Assembly (NCBI RefSeq): GCF_025398735.1 | Contig: NZ_CP104694.1 | Span: forward strand, 5,483,465 to 5,547,464 | Length of the DNA: 64,000 nucleotides | Source of the DNA: Tahibacter amnicola | GTDB lineage: Bacteria; Pseudomonadota; Gammaproteobacteria; Xanthomonadales; Rhodanobacteraceae | Direction of reading: 5' to 3' | Part shown: positions 17,758 to 29,737 of the stretch, piece by piece | Position numbering within the stretch: the stretch's first letter is position 1 | Layout: each line of letters begins with the position of its first letter | Notes under the pieces: model-generated | The model's database searches: none | Told to the model about the DNA's origin: nothing | What the model saw: the letters and a program-made list of their open reading frames with translations, nothing else | Translations under genes and position numbers: made by a program

Positions 17758-17828
17758 TGTCCTCTCGTCAAATTGCCGGAAGGCTAGCTTTGAAAGCCGA
17801 TCGAGGGCCCTGCAAGAGCCTCAACTGG

Positions 17829-17902
17829 GTCTATTAGACCGATCCGCCGGTGGCTCCGTTAGGACGATCCTGGAGCGGCTCCATTGAGACGGTCGGTGCC
17901 AC
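17829..17902. repeat. Three imperfect ~25-bp tandem repeats next to the CRISPR array
   Basis: GTCTATTAGACCGATC (17829), GCTCCGTTAGGACGATC (17853) and GCTCCATTGAGACGGTC (17878) recur at 24-25-base steps just before the first decayed CRISPR repeat. They do not resemble the CRISPR repeat itself. Their origin is unknown. Confidence 0.5.
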
Positions 17903-17911
17903 CATGTCCGG

Positions 17912-20536
<2,625 letters not shown>

Positions 20537-20712
20537 GGCCCCAGTCTAACTGACAGATTTTCAAGGAACCAATCGGTCACCAGCGCGAACCTCTTCGTGC
20601 ACTGGGAAAATCACGCCCTCGAATCAGGGTGGGCGCACAAGTGCGCCAATGAATCAACGTGTTACGCCCGCGCGAACCCTCCGAGGGACGGCAAGTCGCT
20701 AGCGGTTCGCAC
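20537..20712 (-). promoter_or_regulatory. CRISPR leader region
   Basis: This 176-bp gap between the cas2 stop and the first (newest) repeat has no gene. On the minus strand it ends TTGGTTCCTTGAAAATCTGT...GGGGCC directly before the first repeat; an A/T-richer patch with this kind of TTGAAAATCTG string is common in type I-C leaders. It should hold the promoter of the pre-crRNA and the Cas1-Cas2 integration signals. Confidence 0.75.
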
Positions 20713-21003
20713 TCAGAAAATCAGCGGCCCCTTCAGATTCACGGGGCGCTTGGCGCCGATATGTTCTACCCGTCGCTCGCCATGGGCGCCGAGTTGATAG
20801 AAACGGAGGCTATCGTGGTCACTATCAATGATGTCGACCAATTTCTGCCGGAGCGCCACCCAGGTTGCCGGCTCCACCTCCACTTCGAAAACCGAGTACT
20901 GCACACGTTGACCGTAGTTCCTGCAGGCCTTGGCAATTCGACGTAGTCGCTTCTCACCTTCGACGTCCACCGTACTGACGTCATACGTCACCAGAATCAG
21001 CAT
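20713..21003 (-). CDS. cas2: CRISPR-associated protein Cas2 (type I-C)
   Basis: 96 residues, the usual Cas2 length. Starts MLILVTYDVSTVD, the conserved beta1 strand with the metal-binding Asp, and continues RRIAKACRNYGQRVQYSVFEVEV, the signature of the ferredoxin-like fold. Cas2 dimers bridge two Cas1 dimers in the spacer integration complex. It is the last gene of the operon, 6 bases after cas1, and abuts the leader. Confidence 0.97.
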   Translation of the reverse strand: MLILVTYDVSTVDVEGEKRLRRIAKACRNYGQRVQYSVFEVEVEPATWVALRQKLVDIIDSDHDSLRFYQLGAHGERRVEHIGAKRPVNLKGPLIF

Positions 21004-21009
21004 GGCAAC

Positions 21010-22050
21010 TCACTTCCAGAGAAATGGCGGGTACGCGTCGAGATCGCCCCGAAGATGACGTGCCATCAACTGAGCCTGCAACCACGGAAATAGCCCGATT
21101 TCGGCAGTCTCGCCGCAGAAAGCATGTTTCAAGGGCTCCCTCTTTCGCTCTTGATACGCCACCAGTACGGTCTTGCGCGCATCATCCTTCAAGGTTACTG
21201 CCCCGCTATCGGCAACAATGAAATCCGTAGGCCTGAGCTGCCGACGATTGATCAATGACAGCGCAAGGCGATCGGCGAGTACGGAACGGAATTCCTCTGC
21301 GAGATCCAGCGCCAACCCCGGACGGCCCGGACGATCACGGTGAAGAAAGCCAACAGCCGGATCGAGCCCGACCGATTCCAGTGCGGACCGGCAATCGTGC
21401 GTGACCAGTGTGTAGAGAAAGGACAACAATGCATTCACGCGATCGCGAGGTGGCCGGCGACTTCTTCCTTCGAACTGAAAGCCCGCGTCGGACACCCGAA
21501 TCAGATTCCGGAAGACGTCGAAGTACCGTCGCGCTGCGTCTCCTTCCAGCCCGCGCAAGCTGTCTACATCCGGCGTACGGTGCAACCGCTCCACTATGTG
21601 TGCCAGGCCACGGTCAGCCTGCACGAGCGCTCCAGATTCAGCCGCCGAACAGCTTGAAGCGTGATCGCGTATCGCGCGACGAATCACCGCGCGCTGATTG
21701 TGGATCTTCCCAAGCAGAATATGACATACGACTGCCGCACAGCGGGATGGATCGTCACTGCACCGGTACTGCTCTCTACGCAATAGCACGTTTCCCGACA
21801 CGGCCCCTTCGACGCGGGCGAGAAATCGGCCGTTCATTGTCAAGAAGGAAACGCAAATTCCCAGCTCACAACAATGCCCCATCAGCGCGGGGGACATCAG
21901 CACGTTTCCGAAACACACGATGCCGGACAGCAAATGCAACGGTAAACGCCCACTTTCTGCCTTCTCGACATCAATCACGACGTTCTCGCCATCTTTTCGC
22001 AGCCACGCGCCTTCCGTCGTCACGTACAACGTATTGAGAAGCGGTCTCAC
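21010..22050 (-). CDS. cas1: CRISPR-associated endonuclease Cas1 (type I-C)
   Basis: 346 residues. The N-terminal beta domain begins MRPLLNTLYVTTEGAWLRKDGENV. Metal-binding catalytic residues are in their usual context: Glu169 (RGLEGDAARRYFD), His237 (VGFLHRDRPGRPGL) and an acidic residue near 249-252 (LALDLAEEFR). Cas1 catalyses integration of new spacers at the leader end. Its start overlaps the cas4 stop by 4 bases, so the two are translationally coupled, in keeping with the Cas4-Cas1 complex known for type I-C. Confidence 0.98.
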   Translation of the reverse strand: MRPLLNTLYVTTEGAWLRKDGENVVIDVEKAESGRLPLHLLSGIVCFGNVLMSPALMGHCCELGICVSFLTMNGRFLARVEGAVSGNVLLRREQYRCSDDPSRCAAVVCHILLGKIHNQRAVIRRAIRDHASSCSAAESGALVQADRGLAHIVERLHRTPDVDSLRGLEGDAARRYFDVFRNLIRVSDAGFQFEGRSRRPPRDRVNALLSFLYTLVTHDCRSALESVGLDPAVGFLHRDRPGRPGLALDLAEEFRSVLADRLALSLINRRQLRPTDFIVADSGAVTLKDDARKTVLVAYQERKREPLKHAFCGETAEIGLFPWLQAQLMARHLRGDLDAYPPFLWK

Positions 22051-22691
22051 GACGAATCATCCCCGAGTGCTCGACGCAACCACTCCTTCACGCTTTCCCT
22101 GCCTGGCGACCGCCGCGGCCGGCACAAATCCAAAAGAGAACAGGAGTCGCATCGCGATGCCATGTAATCTGCTGTTGGCGTCGTCTGGTTCTGTATCAGC
22201 GCGCGGACAAGATTGATTACCTCCAACGTCAGGGCTCGCAGCCCGGCGTCAAACCGGACAACAACACGTCGTCGCGTCTTTCCGTAGAACAAGGCTCCCT
22301 CCGGCACCGGAGTTCCCAGCATCTCCTCAAGACACAAGGCTTGCGCGCATAGCTGAACTTCGTCGGCACGGTGTGACTTCGGGCTACCGCGCTTGTACTC
22401 GACAGGAAATGGCTGCAATCCGTCGTCGCCCACGAACTCCACAACGTCTGCTACACCGACCAGCCCCAATCCGTCGCTTCCGATTGCCAGCGCAGTAGCA
22501 GTACGCACACCGTGTCGCGCCTCGGTGCGAGGGCGGTCGCTGCGATCGTGCAGCAATCGCCCTTCAGCGGTGTGGACATTCTCTGCCCATAGACGCTCGA
22601 CATGAATCAACGCACATTGACGCGGACAGTACAGATAGTGCTGTAACGCGGAAATCGGAATAATGATCTCTTCACTGTCCACGCGCGCCAT
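22047..22691 (-). CDS. cas4: CRISPR-associated exonuclease Cas4
   Basis: 214 residues. Fe-S cluster cysteines are visible near the N-terminus (YLYCPRQC) and at the C-terminus (SRCDSCSLLDLC). The PD-(D/E)XK nuclease core is recognisable in GVADVVEF and FPVEYKRG. Cas4 trims prespacers and helps choose the PAM and orientation. Length is normal. It lies 7 bases after cas7 and overlaps cas1. Confidence 0.96.
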   Translation of the reverse strand: MARVDSEEIIIPISALQHYLYCPRQCALIHVERLWAENVHTAEGRLLHDRSDRPRTEARHGVRTATALAIGSDGLGLVGVADVVEFVGDDGLQPFPVEYKRGSPKSHRADEVQLCAQALCLEEMLGTPVPEGALFYGKTRRRVVVRFDAGLRALTLEVINLVRALIQNQTTPTADYMASRCDSCSLLDLCRPRRSPGRESVKEWLRRALGDDSS

Positions 22692-22698
22692 CGACCCA

Positions 22699-23568
22699 CT
22701 AGAACATTTCGGATACCGTCACACCCGCGGGCACACGCTGCTGATCGACACTGACGCGGTAGTCGGAGAAGCCGCGTGCCGGAGTTGTGGCATCACCGCC
22801 GGCGCGACCGATGTGAACCGCATCGAACAGAACATGCGCAGGTGCGTTGCCCATTGGGTTCTCGTGCTCAAAAACAATGAGCTTTCGAGCTGCCATCTCG
22901 CCGCGAGCTGCCGACCGGTCGTGTTCGAACAGGTTGCCCAAGGATCGCCAAAACAGCTGCAGGTCGTCTTCGGAGAATCCGGTGCGCTCGGCAAGCTTCG
23001 CAGAAATGAAGCCGTGCACCCGATAGAGGCCGTAAGGCAGAATGTGCTTACGTCCCATGGTGCGTTCCTTTTCCAGATCACGCTCGTTGGTGACCGCGAC
23101 GCGGGTGATTGCCACTTCCAGTGGCAGAACGGGATCAATGGATGTGGCGAATGCCATTTGGACGGGACCGCGAACCTGTCCGGAATTGACTTCCGTCGTC
23201 ATCACCGCTCCGAAGGTTCGCACGTCAAAGAAGTTCTTGCACATCCAGGCGGTCAATTCCCGCGCCTTGGCCTCGTCCTTTGGTAGCTTCTTCGGTTCGT
23301 GCGTGATCCCCAGCGCGGAATAGGCCTGTTTGTGCTGATTATTGAGCACGGACTTCTCTTGCATATAGATCGCAAAACCCGGCTCGCCCTCCTTCTCAAG
23401 GGATACATAGTTCCGGATCTTTCGCTTTAGCGCTACGTCTGTCACCAGGCCCTTATTGGTTTCAGGGTCAAGACGCGGAAGGTTTCCCGCATCCGGATCC
23501 CCATTGGGGTTGCCATTGGCGACGTCGAACAGGTAGACGAATTCATAGCGGTGAGTGATCACGCTCAT
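22699..23568 (-). CDS. cas7c: Type I-C Cascade backbone protein Cas7 (Csd2)
   Basis: 289 residues. Begins HRYEFVYLFDVANGNPNGDPDAGNLPRLDPET, the hallmark of Csd2/Cas7c. Further typical parts are VKRKIRNYV-like (ALKRKIRNYVSLEKE), FFDVRTFGAVMTTEVNSGQVRGPVQMAFA and LPYGLYRVHGFISAKLAERTGF. Several copies coat the crRNA spacer in the Cascade complex. Its start overlaps the cas8c stop by 4 bases. Confidence 0.97.
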   Translation of the reverse strand: MSVITHRYEFVYLFDVANGNPNGDPDAGNLPRLDPETNKGLVTDVALKRKIRNYVSLEKEGEPGFAIYMQEKSVLNNQHKQAYSALGITHEPKKLPKDEAKARELTAWMCKNFFDVRTFGAVMTTEVNSGQVRGPVQMAFATSIDPVLPLEVAITRVAVTNERDLEKERTMGRKHILPYGLYRVHGFISAKLAERTGFSEDDLQLFWRSLGNLFEHDRSAARGEMAARKLIVFEHENPMGNAPAHVLFDAVHIGRAGGDATTPARGFSDYRVSVDQQRVPAGVTVSEMF

Positions 23569-25373
23569 GCCGAGACTCCTTCCGATTCATTCACGGTTTC
23601 ATGCGATTCCGCTTCGTCACCCGCGGCATAGCGCGACTGTGTCTGGTGGTAGTAGCCAATCGCAAACCGTCCTTGCGCGGCGATTGCCAGACTCCGAGGG
23701 AACGACGTTTCCAGCGAATCGACAATGGCACCGATTTCCTTCTCAAGCACCACCGCCAGCCCCGCCTTTTCCTTGCGAATCTTACTCAGGTGATTCTGCG
23801 CGTTGCGCAGCAGCACCGGGAAGATGCTTGCCGGCGTCGCCGACGCAGCGCCGTAGTAGCGGTCGCGGATGGTGGCGTTGACCTGCCTTCCCAGCGCCGC
23901 CTTCTGAACACTCTCCAGGGTCGAGAACAGTCGCCCCAATACATAGCCGGGATCGGCACAGGTCAGATCGAGACTCACGGGTAGTACTCCCTCGTCGGTC
24001 TGTCGGTTGCTCAGCCGCGCATCGCGGACCAGGACTGCCTTGCACAGCGCCACACGCGTACCAGTAACTTCGCCGTCTGCCCGAAAACGCATGACGAGCG
24101 TGCCCACCACGCTCAAGGGATAACGCGTGCCACAAAGTATGGCGCGCGTCAGCTCACCAGCGAGCAGGGGCGATACGTCTTCGTCTTTGGTCTTGCCACT
24201 AATAATCGGAGCGGTTGCCCGTGCTAGCGTCCGGGGTGATGGTGGACGCTGCCAACGGACAGGCTCGATCTTCAGGTCGTCATAGTGGGCAGCGAGCCGC
24301 TGTGCAAAGCGCCCAAGGGTGTCTGTCTCCCAGAAGCGGACGGAAAGTCGCGACGCATTCGGTGCAAGTCCCAAGACGAAGATCTGCGTTCCGTCATTTA
24401 GATGCCCGCCGAGCTCCCGCAATGGACGCGCATGCCGGATCTGTTGGAGCGCACTTCGCAAGAGTTCCGTCTCACGAGCGTCATCATCGCGATGGTCAAG
24501 AAACGCCGCGAGCAAGCTCTCGGCCTCCTCCGCATCTCTCGTGGCTGGCGCCTGGGCCCAGAACACGATCGTCGTGTCGCCGATCTGCAGGCGCTGTCGA
24601 TTGTGCGCGTCCCGGCGCAGCAGATGATTCAGCGCCGTCGTGTACGCAAATGCGGCTTGCTGCGAAACGGGCGCATTGTCGCCCTGCACTTTTCCAAACG
24701 ACGAGAATGCGCCCAGATTGAACGAAACAATGGATGCGCCGGAACTTTGTGCGCCATTCACGCCTTTTATTGCCGGGTGCAGACGCGCCAGCGGCGAATA
24801 CTCGCCCGTAACAAGGCACGTTCCGCGTGATTCGTCTCCGCCTTGCTGCTGTTGCCAAGCGTCACGCGCCGCCCGTCGATCATGCAGGTAGCCCAGGTCG
24901 CCATCCAACTGGAACACGACATTGGCATCCAGCATTTCGTCGCCCTGGTCGACGAAATGGACGTTCTCCCGGAACTGCTGCGGCGTCCAGCCATCCAGGA
25001 ACGCCAGCAGAGCCTGCACGCCCGGGTCGTTGGATACGGCCAGCGCTTCGCAGTGTCTTGCTTTGAACGCGGCATGCTCCTTTTCACATCGCGTGCTGGT
25101 CGCACTGACGCCCAGCACGTAACTGGTCTTGTCCCATAGAAAGTTGGAAGCGATACCAGACGCCCGCTTTCCAGGCTGAGGCACGCGGATCAGCCGCGGT
25201 GTCGGCTTCTTCCCACTCATATCCCGAAGATCACTGATATCGACGACTTCGCCGTTCTCTGCAAGTCGAATTGCGAAACTGATCTTCTCCTGACTGTAGC
25301 CCGGAGGGGCAACACCCGAAGCGCTGTCGTCCAGCAAACGCTGGTAGTAGTCAGCCAGCGCGGAGAGGATCAT
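23565..25373 (-). CDS. cas8c: Type I-C Cascade large subunit Cas8c (Csd1)
   Basis: 602 residues from ATG 25373, chosen because it overlaps the cas5 stop as ATGA; an upstream GTG at 25397 would add 8 residues. It begins MILSALADYYQRLLDD, the standard Csd1 start, and contains FAIRLAENGEVVDISDLRD, TSYVLG, VSFNLGAFSSFGKVQGDNAPVS and YTTALNHLLRRD, and the block IFVLGLAPNASRLSVRFWE. Cas8c recognises the PAM, and in type I-C an internal start in this gene is known to yield the small subunit Cas11c; I cannot pick that start with confidence. Confidence 0.96.
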   Translation of the reverse strand: MILSALADYYQRLLDDSASGVAPPGYSQEKISFAIRLAENGEVVDISDLRDMSGKKPTPRLIRVPQPGKRASGIASNFLWDKTSYVLGVSATSTRCEKEHAAFKARHCEALAVSNDPGVQALLAFLDGWTPQQFRENVHFVDQGDEMLDANVVFQLDGDLGYLHDRRAARDAWQQQQGGDESRGTCLVTGEYSPLARLHPAIKGVNGAQSSGASIVSFNLGAFSSFGKVQGDNAPVSQQAAFAYTTALNHLLRRDAHNRQRLQIGDTTIVFWAQAPATRDAEEAESLLAAFLDHRDDDARETELLRSALQQIRHARPLRELGGHLNDGTQIFVLGLAPNASRLSVRFWETDTLGRFAQRLAAHYDDLKIEPVRWQRPPSPRTLARATAPIISGKTKDEDVSPLLAGELTRAILCGTRYPLSVVGTLVMRFRADGEVTGTRVALCKAVLVRDARLSNRQTDEGVLPVSLDLTCADPGYVLGRLFSTLESVQKAALGRQVNATIRDRYYGAASATPASIFPVLLRNAQNHLSKIRKEKAGLAVVLEKEIGAIVDSLETSFPRSLAIAAQGRFAIGYYHQTQSRYAAGDEAESHETVNESEGVSA

Positions 25374-26044
25374 GCGTGCACCTCCTCGCCGGACCACGCC
25401 GGAACTGCGATCAATCCGTTGATCATTCGCGCGCGGAAAAATCGCGGCGTAATGCCGTCGGCGAAATCGATGTCATGAAGCATCCAGCCAAGGTCGCGCT
25501 CACCGTTGAGGGCGCAATCTGGCACCGGCACGGAATCGACATCCTCCACGAGCTGAAAGTGGGCGGGAAACTCCCGCGTTCCCAGACACGGCATCTGGAA
25601 GCACTGCCCCTTCCGAGCCCGCCGATTGAAGATGTCCAGGTGCTTTCCTTCACTATCGTCGGCGCCGGCATTCTCGGTCAGTTCGAAATGCGCCGAAATC
25701 ACATAACCGACATTCCGCAGGATGGTCGCGGCCCGCTGCTGCCGGTCCTCCTCGACATAGGTCACCAATCCATCCGTGCGTTTTGCCTTGATGGCCTTGG
25801 CAACACTGGCTGCGGAAAGTTTTGCGCCGACCTCGTTGCGTCGAATCGATTCGAAACGAATCGGCTTCAATACCTGGATGCTGTCAATTACCCATCGAAT
25901 CGCGGGCTTCCAGTGAATGGCATCCAGTATTCCTCTCGCCGCCGACGGCGTTATCACGTCGTAGGAGACGCGTTCGACCTTCATTTCCGGGCGTGTGAAC
26001 AGCGCCCGGTCGCCCCAGATGTGAAGCTTGATTCCATACGACAT
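25370..26044 (-). CDS. cas5c: Type I-C Cas5 (Cas5d), crRNA-processing endoribonuclease
   Basis: 224 residues, starting MSYGIKLHIWGDRALFTRPEMKVERVSYDVITPSAARGILDAIHWKPAIRW, a near-canonical Cas5d opening. A strong Shine-Dalgarno (GGGAGG) precedes the ATG. In type I-C, which has no Cas6, this protein cuts the repeat RNA and caps the crRNA 5' handle. The 158-base gap to cas3 is the longest in the operon. Confidence 0.96.
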   Translation of the reverse strand: MSYGIKLHIWGDRALFTRPEMKVERVSYDVITPSAARGILDAIHWKPAIRWVIDSIQVLKPIRFESIRRNEVGAKLSAASVAKAIKAKRTDGLVTYVEEDRQQRAATILRNVGYVISAHFELTENAGADDSEGKHLDIFNRRARKGQCFQMPCLGTREFPAHFQLVEDVDSVPVPDCALNGERDLGWMLHDIDFADGITPRFFRARMINGLIAVPAWSGEEVHA

Positions 26045-26202
26045 TGTCCCTCCCCGCTACCTGGCGTAGATGGCTACGACACCTGACCTCCGTCAACACC
26101 GCCTTGTTAGAAAGAACACAGATCAGCCAGAGCTGATGCTTACGCCTACTCCGCCTGCCCCTCCCGAGTCGCCGTACTCGATAGCAATTGTCCACTATTT
26201 TC

Positions 26203-28452
26203 TTAACGCACCAATTGCTCCGCGTCAAGGAACTGTGGGTTGTCCCACCGCAAGCCAAACCGTGCGTCGTACAGCCTCGGATTCACCAGCTCGACAAACT
26301 GTTCCCCATACCGTTCCGGCGCCACCGGGGCGATGGCGCTCGCGCACCTTAGCGCGTCGTACGCCTGCCTCGGGACTTGAACGAGGTAGGGCTGCACCCA
26401 TCGCCCGGCCGTCGCAGCGTATTCGAGAGTTTTCAACGCGTTGGAGATGTAGGGCTCACGGTTCCCGGTACCTGGCACGAACGGCACGATAATCGGCAGC
26501 ATTGCTGTTTCCACGATTCGGAAGCGGGCTGCCAATGTCTCCAGCGGCAAGTTCTCCGGGCCGGCGCCCTTGAGCAGTCCGAGCAGGTTTTCGTTGTCCA
26601 GCCTGTCGCTGCCCAACAGGTGGTAGATCTCTCGGAAGTAGTCATCTACCGCTGCCAACGCAAGCAGATCGTTACTGTGTCGGCGCTCTGTGGCACGGAA
26701 CGCCTCTGCAAAGCGCTTCAGCTCCGGCGGAGGCGCCCAATGGGGGTTCGCCGTCCGAAACACCAGCACTTCACTCGCTTCCGGCAATGCCAGACCTTCC
26801 CGGTTGCAGCGGCCGGCGGCCTGCGCCACCGAGTCCAGGCCCGCCTCGGCGCGCCAGACCGACGGGAACGAAATATCCACGCCTGCCTCAATCAAACTGG
26901 TGCTGACCAGCCGGCATGGCAGATTTTCGGCTAACCGGGCGCGCACCTCTTCAAGCACTTGCCGACGGTGGCGCGCATACATCAGCGTGGTCAGGTGGTA
27001 CGTACCTTCCAGGTCTTCCATCGACTCAAGCAAGTGCCGTGCATGCCGTCGGTTGTTGACGATGCAAAGTACCTGGTTCCGACTACGGAGATTCCCCACC
27101 AAAGTTTCATCCTCAAGCACGCCCACATGGCGCACCGTTACGCGACGAAGCCGCTGATAGAGCGATCTCGGCTCCGGTGCCAGCTCGCGCACGTTCTCCA
27201 ACCCGTCGGGAAAGCCTTGATCCTTCCGAAGCGATGGCTGTGTCGCCGTGCAGATGACCACGCTGGTCCCATAGTTGAGTGCCAGCTCGTCAATCAGCGC
27301 CACGCACGGCCGTAGCAGCTTTGGTGGCAAGGTTTGCGCTTCGTCCAGAACAACGACACTGCCGGCAATATTGTGCAGCTTCCGGCAGCGCGACGGCCGG
27401 TCTGCGAATAGACTTTCGAAAAACTGAACAGCGGTGGTGACAACGATGGGCGAATCCCAGTTCTCCATTGCCAGTCGACGTTTGTCCTTCGACGCGAACG
27501 CGGTGGACGGGTCGTCGACGAAAGCGCTGTGGTGTTCCAGAACGACGTCGTCCGAATCACCGAAGACACCCCGAAAAACAGCCGCTGTCTGCTCGACGAT
27601 ACTAGTGAACGGAATGACATAGATGATCCGCCGCAGGCCGTGCCTGACGGCGTGATCGAGCGCAAAAGCCAGAGACGCCAACGTCTTGCCACCACCGGTT
27701 GGCACCGTCAGTGAGAACAGCCCGGGCGTTTCGGTCGCTTTGCTGCGCACGTGAGCAAGGACTTCCGCGCGGATGGGGTTGACGCCGCCGACCGTGGGTA
27801 GTCGGGCGAGGTGTTCACTGAGCGTGTCACGCAACAACGCCAACCCGGGCGACATGTTCTGCAGACGCGGAGGCGCGCCCTCGACGCGACGATAGAAGTT
27901 GTCTGTATCCAGATAGTCTGCATCGACCAGACACGAGAACAGCATTCGTACCAGCAAAGCCAGCTGGAATGCGCCACGTTTGCTGCAAGGCTTGAAACCG
28001 TCCGGCAGACAGATTGCATCCGGAAGGGCGATTTCACTTTCCCAAGCCGACAACAGTGGCGGCAATGTCTGACGATAGTCATCCGACATCCGTTCACGCA
28101 GGGAGCTGCGCTTCTCACCCCCGTCACCGTTAGCAAGTCCGGCGTGATGACCCGCGATGGCATAGGCTAGCAATGTCGCCAACCCGTTCTGACGGCCTGA
28201 ATATCGCTCTCGAACAATGCGGGCGCCCCAGGTCGCATGGTCGACAGCGTAGGGATCCCCCGCCAAACGGCGTTGAAAGCGCTCCGTGTACTTGCCAAGG
28301 TCATGCAGCATACCGGCGACCCTCGCCAGCACCTGTGCATTGAACCAGGCCGCATTGGCGGCCGCGCCCTCTCCGACCGCGACAAGATGTTCCCGCAAGA
28401 GCTGCCAATCGGATCGATTAGCCTTTTCCGTCGAATGTGCATGGAAAACCAT
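26203..28452 (-). CDS. cas3: CRISPR-associated helicase-nuclease Cas3 (HD + DExH)
   Basis: 749 residues from ATG 28452, chosen for its GGAG and because the homologous part begins MVFHAHS; the open frame reaches further to 28599. N-terminal HD nuclease: the first His near HAHSTEKANRSDWQ, then MLHDLGKYTERFQRRL, DHATWGARIV and AIAGHHAGLANGD. Helicase: Walker A TVPTGGGKTLASLAFAL, VIPFTSIVEQ, Walker B VVLDEAQTLP, motif VI QAAGRCNREG. Cas3 is recruited by Cascade to degrade target DNA. It is the first gene of the operon. Confidence 0.97.
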   Translation of the reverse strand: MVFHAHSTEKANRSDWQLLREHLVAVGEGAAANAAWFNAQVLARVAGMLHDLGKYTERFQRRLAGDPYAVDHATWGARIVRERYSGRQNGLATLLAYAIAGHHAGLANGDGGEKRSSLRERMSDDYRQTLPPLLSAWESEIALPDAICLPDGFKPCSKRGAFQLALLVRMLFSCLVDADYLDTDNFYRRVEGAPPRLQNMSPGLALLRDTLSEHLARLPTVGGVNPIRAEVLAHVRSKATETPGLFSLTVPTGGGKTLASLAFALDHAVRHGLRRIIYVIPFTSIVEQTAAVFRGVFGDSDDVVLEHHSAFVDDPSTAFASKDKRRLAMENWDSPIVVTTAVQFFESLFADRPSRCRKLHNIAGSVVVLDEAQTLPPKLLRPCVALIDELALNYGTSVVICTATQPSLRKDQGFPDGLENVRELAPEPRSLYQRLRRVTVRHVGVLEDETLVGNLRSRNQVLCIVNNRRHARHLLESMEDLEGTYHLTTLMYARHRRQVLEEVRARLAENLPCRLVSTSLIEAGVDISFPSVWRAEAGLDSVAQAAGRCNREGLALPEASEVLVFRTANPHWAPPPELKRFAEAFRATERRHSNDLLALAAVDDYFREIYHLLGSDRLDNENLLGLLKGAGPENLPLETLAARFRIVETAMLPIIVPFVPGTGNREPYISNALKTLEYAATAGRWVQPYLVQVPRQAYDALRCASAIAPVAPERYGEQFVELVNPRLYDARFGLRWDNPQFLDAEQLVR

Positions 28453-28911
28453 CGTGTCTCCCTGCTCAGACGCGCACCTTCCGTACCGTCTGTCCGAACT
28501 CGTGCGCATTGCAATTGCACCACCGGAGTACTGCGCGCACGCCGGGTATGGTCTAAGGAAGCTAAGACGCATCGCACAGGTTGAGACAATCAGCGCCACG
28601 CAACGATATATGCCAATTCACCCGTTATTGAAACTTACGGCGCCACGCACCACAGGACCAGACGATGGGAAGATGCCCGTAATACACGCGGTCCAGCATG
28701 GCGCGACCATCTTCCATTTTTTTCGGGTGGCACAACGTCGCCACAGAAGTATTGAACGTTACCGTCGTAAATGCACGTCTATAGAACTCGCTACCCGCTA
28801 TGGCCGCGGACCGCATACCGCCGAGGTACCCGAAGCCGTTTCGCCCCGTTGAAGCGCAGAGTACGGACATCGCACGAGCAGGTCACCGCCGAGCAGATCA
28901 GAGGCTTCGCC
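28453..28911. other. Intergenic region with the cas operon promoter; no gene seen
   Basis: About 460 bases between the cas3 start and repeat copy 2. The cas promoter must lie here on the minus strand. I could not pick out a convincing -10/-35 pair. The palindrome GCAATTGC at about 28513 is a weak candidate operator. A minus-strand frame at 28625-28870 has no Shine-Dalgarno or recognisable product. Confidence 0.4.
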
Positions 28912-28950
28912 CCCATACCGCGCCGCCCGGAAAATCTGCCACCCTACGGA

Positions 28951-28980
28951 TTGACGCCGTCGCGCCGGGTCCGTAAGAAT
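28951..28980 (+). promoter_or_regulatory. Candidate sigma-70 promoter of the repeat module, copy 2
   Basis: TTGACG (28951-28956) and AAGAAT (28975-28980), spacer 18, the same boxes as copy 1 although spacer bases changed (CTGGGTT to CCGGGTC). Confidence 0.35.
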
Positions 28981-29197
28981 CACCTTGCTGCCGCCAAATC
29001 GGCAGCCCAGGATTGGTCTCCTGGAGAGTAGGCGCAGCCAAGCGCCCATCCGACGATGCCGGCGCTTTTTTGTGCCCAGTCTTCGGCTGGGCGCCCTATT
29101 GATACCATCCGGTTTCAATGGCGGGCGGCGCTTGGCAGCCGCAAGGCTGGCCGGAACCTACTCCCGGTAGACCAACCAGGCGTCGTCCGTCACCGTT
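28981..29197 (+). ncRNA. Structured RNA leader with a C4-antisense-RNA-like fold, copy 2
   Basis: Hairpins match copy 1: CTGCCG/CGGCAG, CCAGGA/TCCTGG (loop change C to T only), GGCGC/GCGCC (loop wholly changed, stem kept), AGCGCC/GGCGCT plus TTTTTT, GCCCAG/CTGGGC. The C4-like part has CAGCC-GCAA-GGCTG where copy 1 has CAGCA-GCAA-TGCTG, and keeps the TTGG/CCAA long-range pairing. Stem retention with loop drift supports RNA function in both copies. Confidence 0.5.
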
Positions 29198-29240
29198 TCG
29201 GGTCCGGTGACGGGTCACTCCCACTCGTCGAGGACACGCA

Positions 29241-29405
29241 ATGTCTCTCCGCATGGAACGCCCGTTCGCCGATCGCGAACGTTTGCCGTCGAGTCGTACC
29301 CGCCGCCTGCATCCGGTTTCGCGCCGGTGCAGGCGGTTGCATCGCAATTCCCGGGCCCCGCTGTCGTGCCTTACCCGCCCCGCTGCATCAAGGAGCGGCG
29401 CGTGA
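29241..29405 (+). CDS. Short Arg-rich ORF overlapping the start of the 107-aa gene, copy 2
   Basis: 54 residues from ATG 29241 to TGA 29403-29405, keeping the 4-base overlap with the next start (here GTGA). A handful of codon changes relative to copy 1. Function unknown; possibly a leader peptide. Confidence 0.35.
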   Translation: MSLRMERPFADRERLPSSRTRRLHPVSRRCRRLHRNSRAPLSCLTRPAASRSGA

Positions 29406-29725
29406 GGCATTCCCACGATGACGATGATCAGGTCGACACCTCGCCCGAGTACGGCATCCACGATGTGCTCGTACCCGCGCTGGCCGAAGATCACCACGAC
29501 TTTCCGCGCATCCTCCGCGCCGCACGCCACGTACGCGACACCACGCTTGCCAGCCTGCGCACCGTCGCACAGCTGCTACGCGCGGCCGCCAACGGCGACA
29601 ACCCACGTCGGTCGGACCTGATGCACGACGCCGGCCACGTCGTCGCCCAGCTCACCGAATTCATCGACGCGATGACAACCCTGGAAAGCCATGCCGACTT
29701 TCAACGGCAGCGACTGGCGCGCTGA
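29402..29725 (+). CDS. 107-aa conserved small protein of the repeat module, copy 2
   Basis: As copy 1 (11419) but started by GTG 29402 behind the same AAGGAG, and with Arg instead of Ser at residue 2. From the third residue on the protein equals copy 1. The weaker start codon could lower expression. Function unknown. Confidence 0.65.
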   Translation: MRHSHDDDDQVDTSPEYGIHDVLVPALAEDHHDFPRILRAARHVRDTTLASLRTVAQLLRAAANGDNPRRSDLMHDAGHVVAQLTEFIDAMTTLESHADFQRQRLAR

Positions 29726-29737
29726 TCTGCCATTCCC

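Noticed and set aside
20537-28600. Missing cas6 as a defect
   Set aside because: Type I-C systems normally lack Cas6; Cas5d does the processing, so nothing is missing.
28625-28870. Minus-strand 81-residue frame between cas3 and repeat copy 2
   Set aside because: No Shine-Dalgarno, no recognisable product, and it covers the probable cas promoter region.
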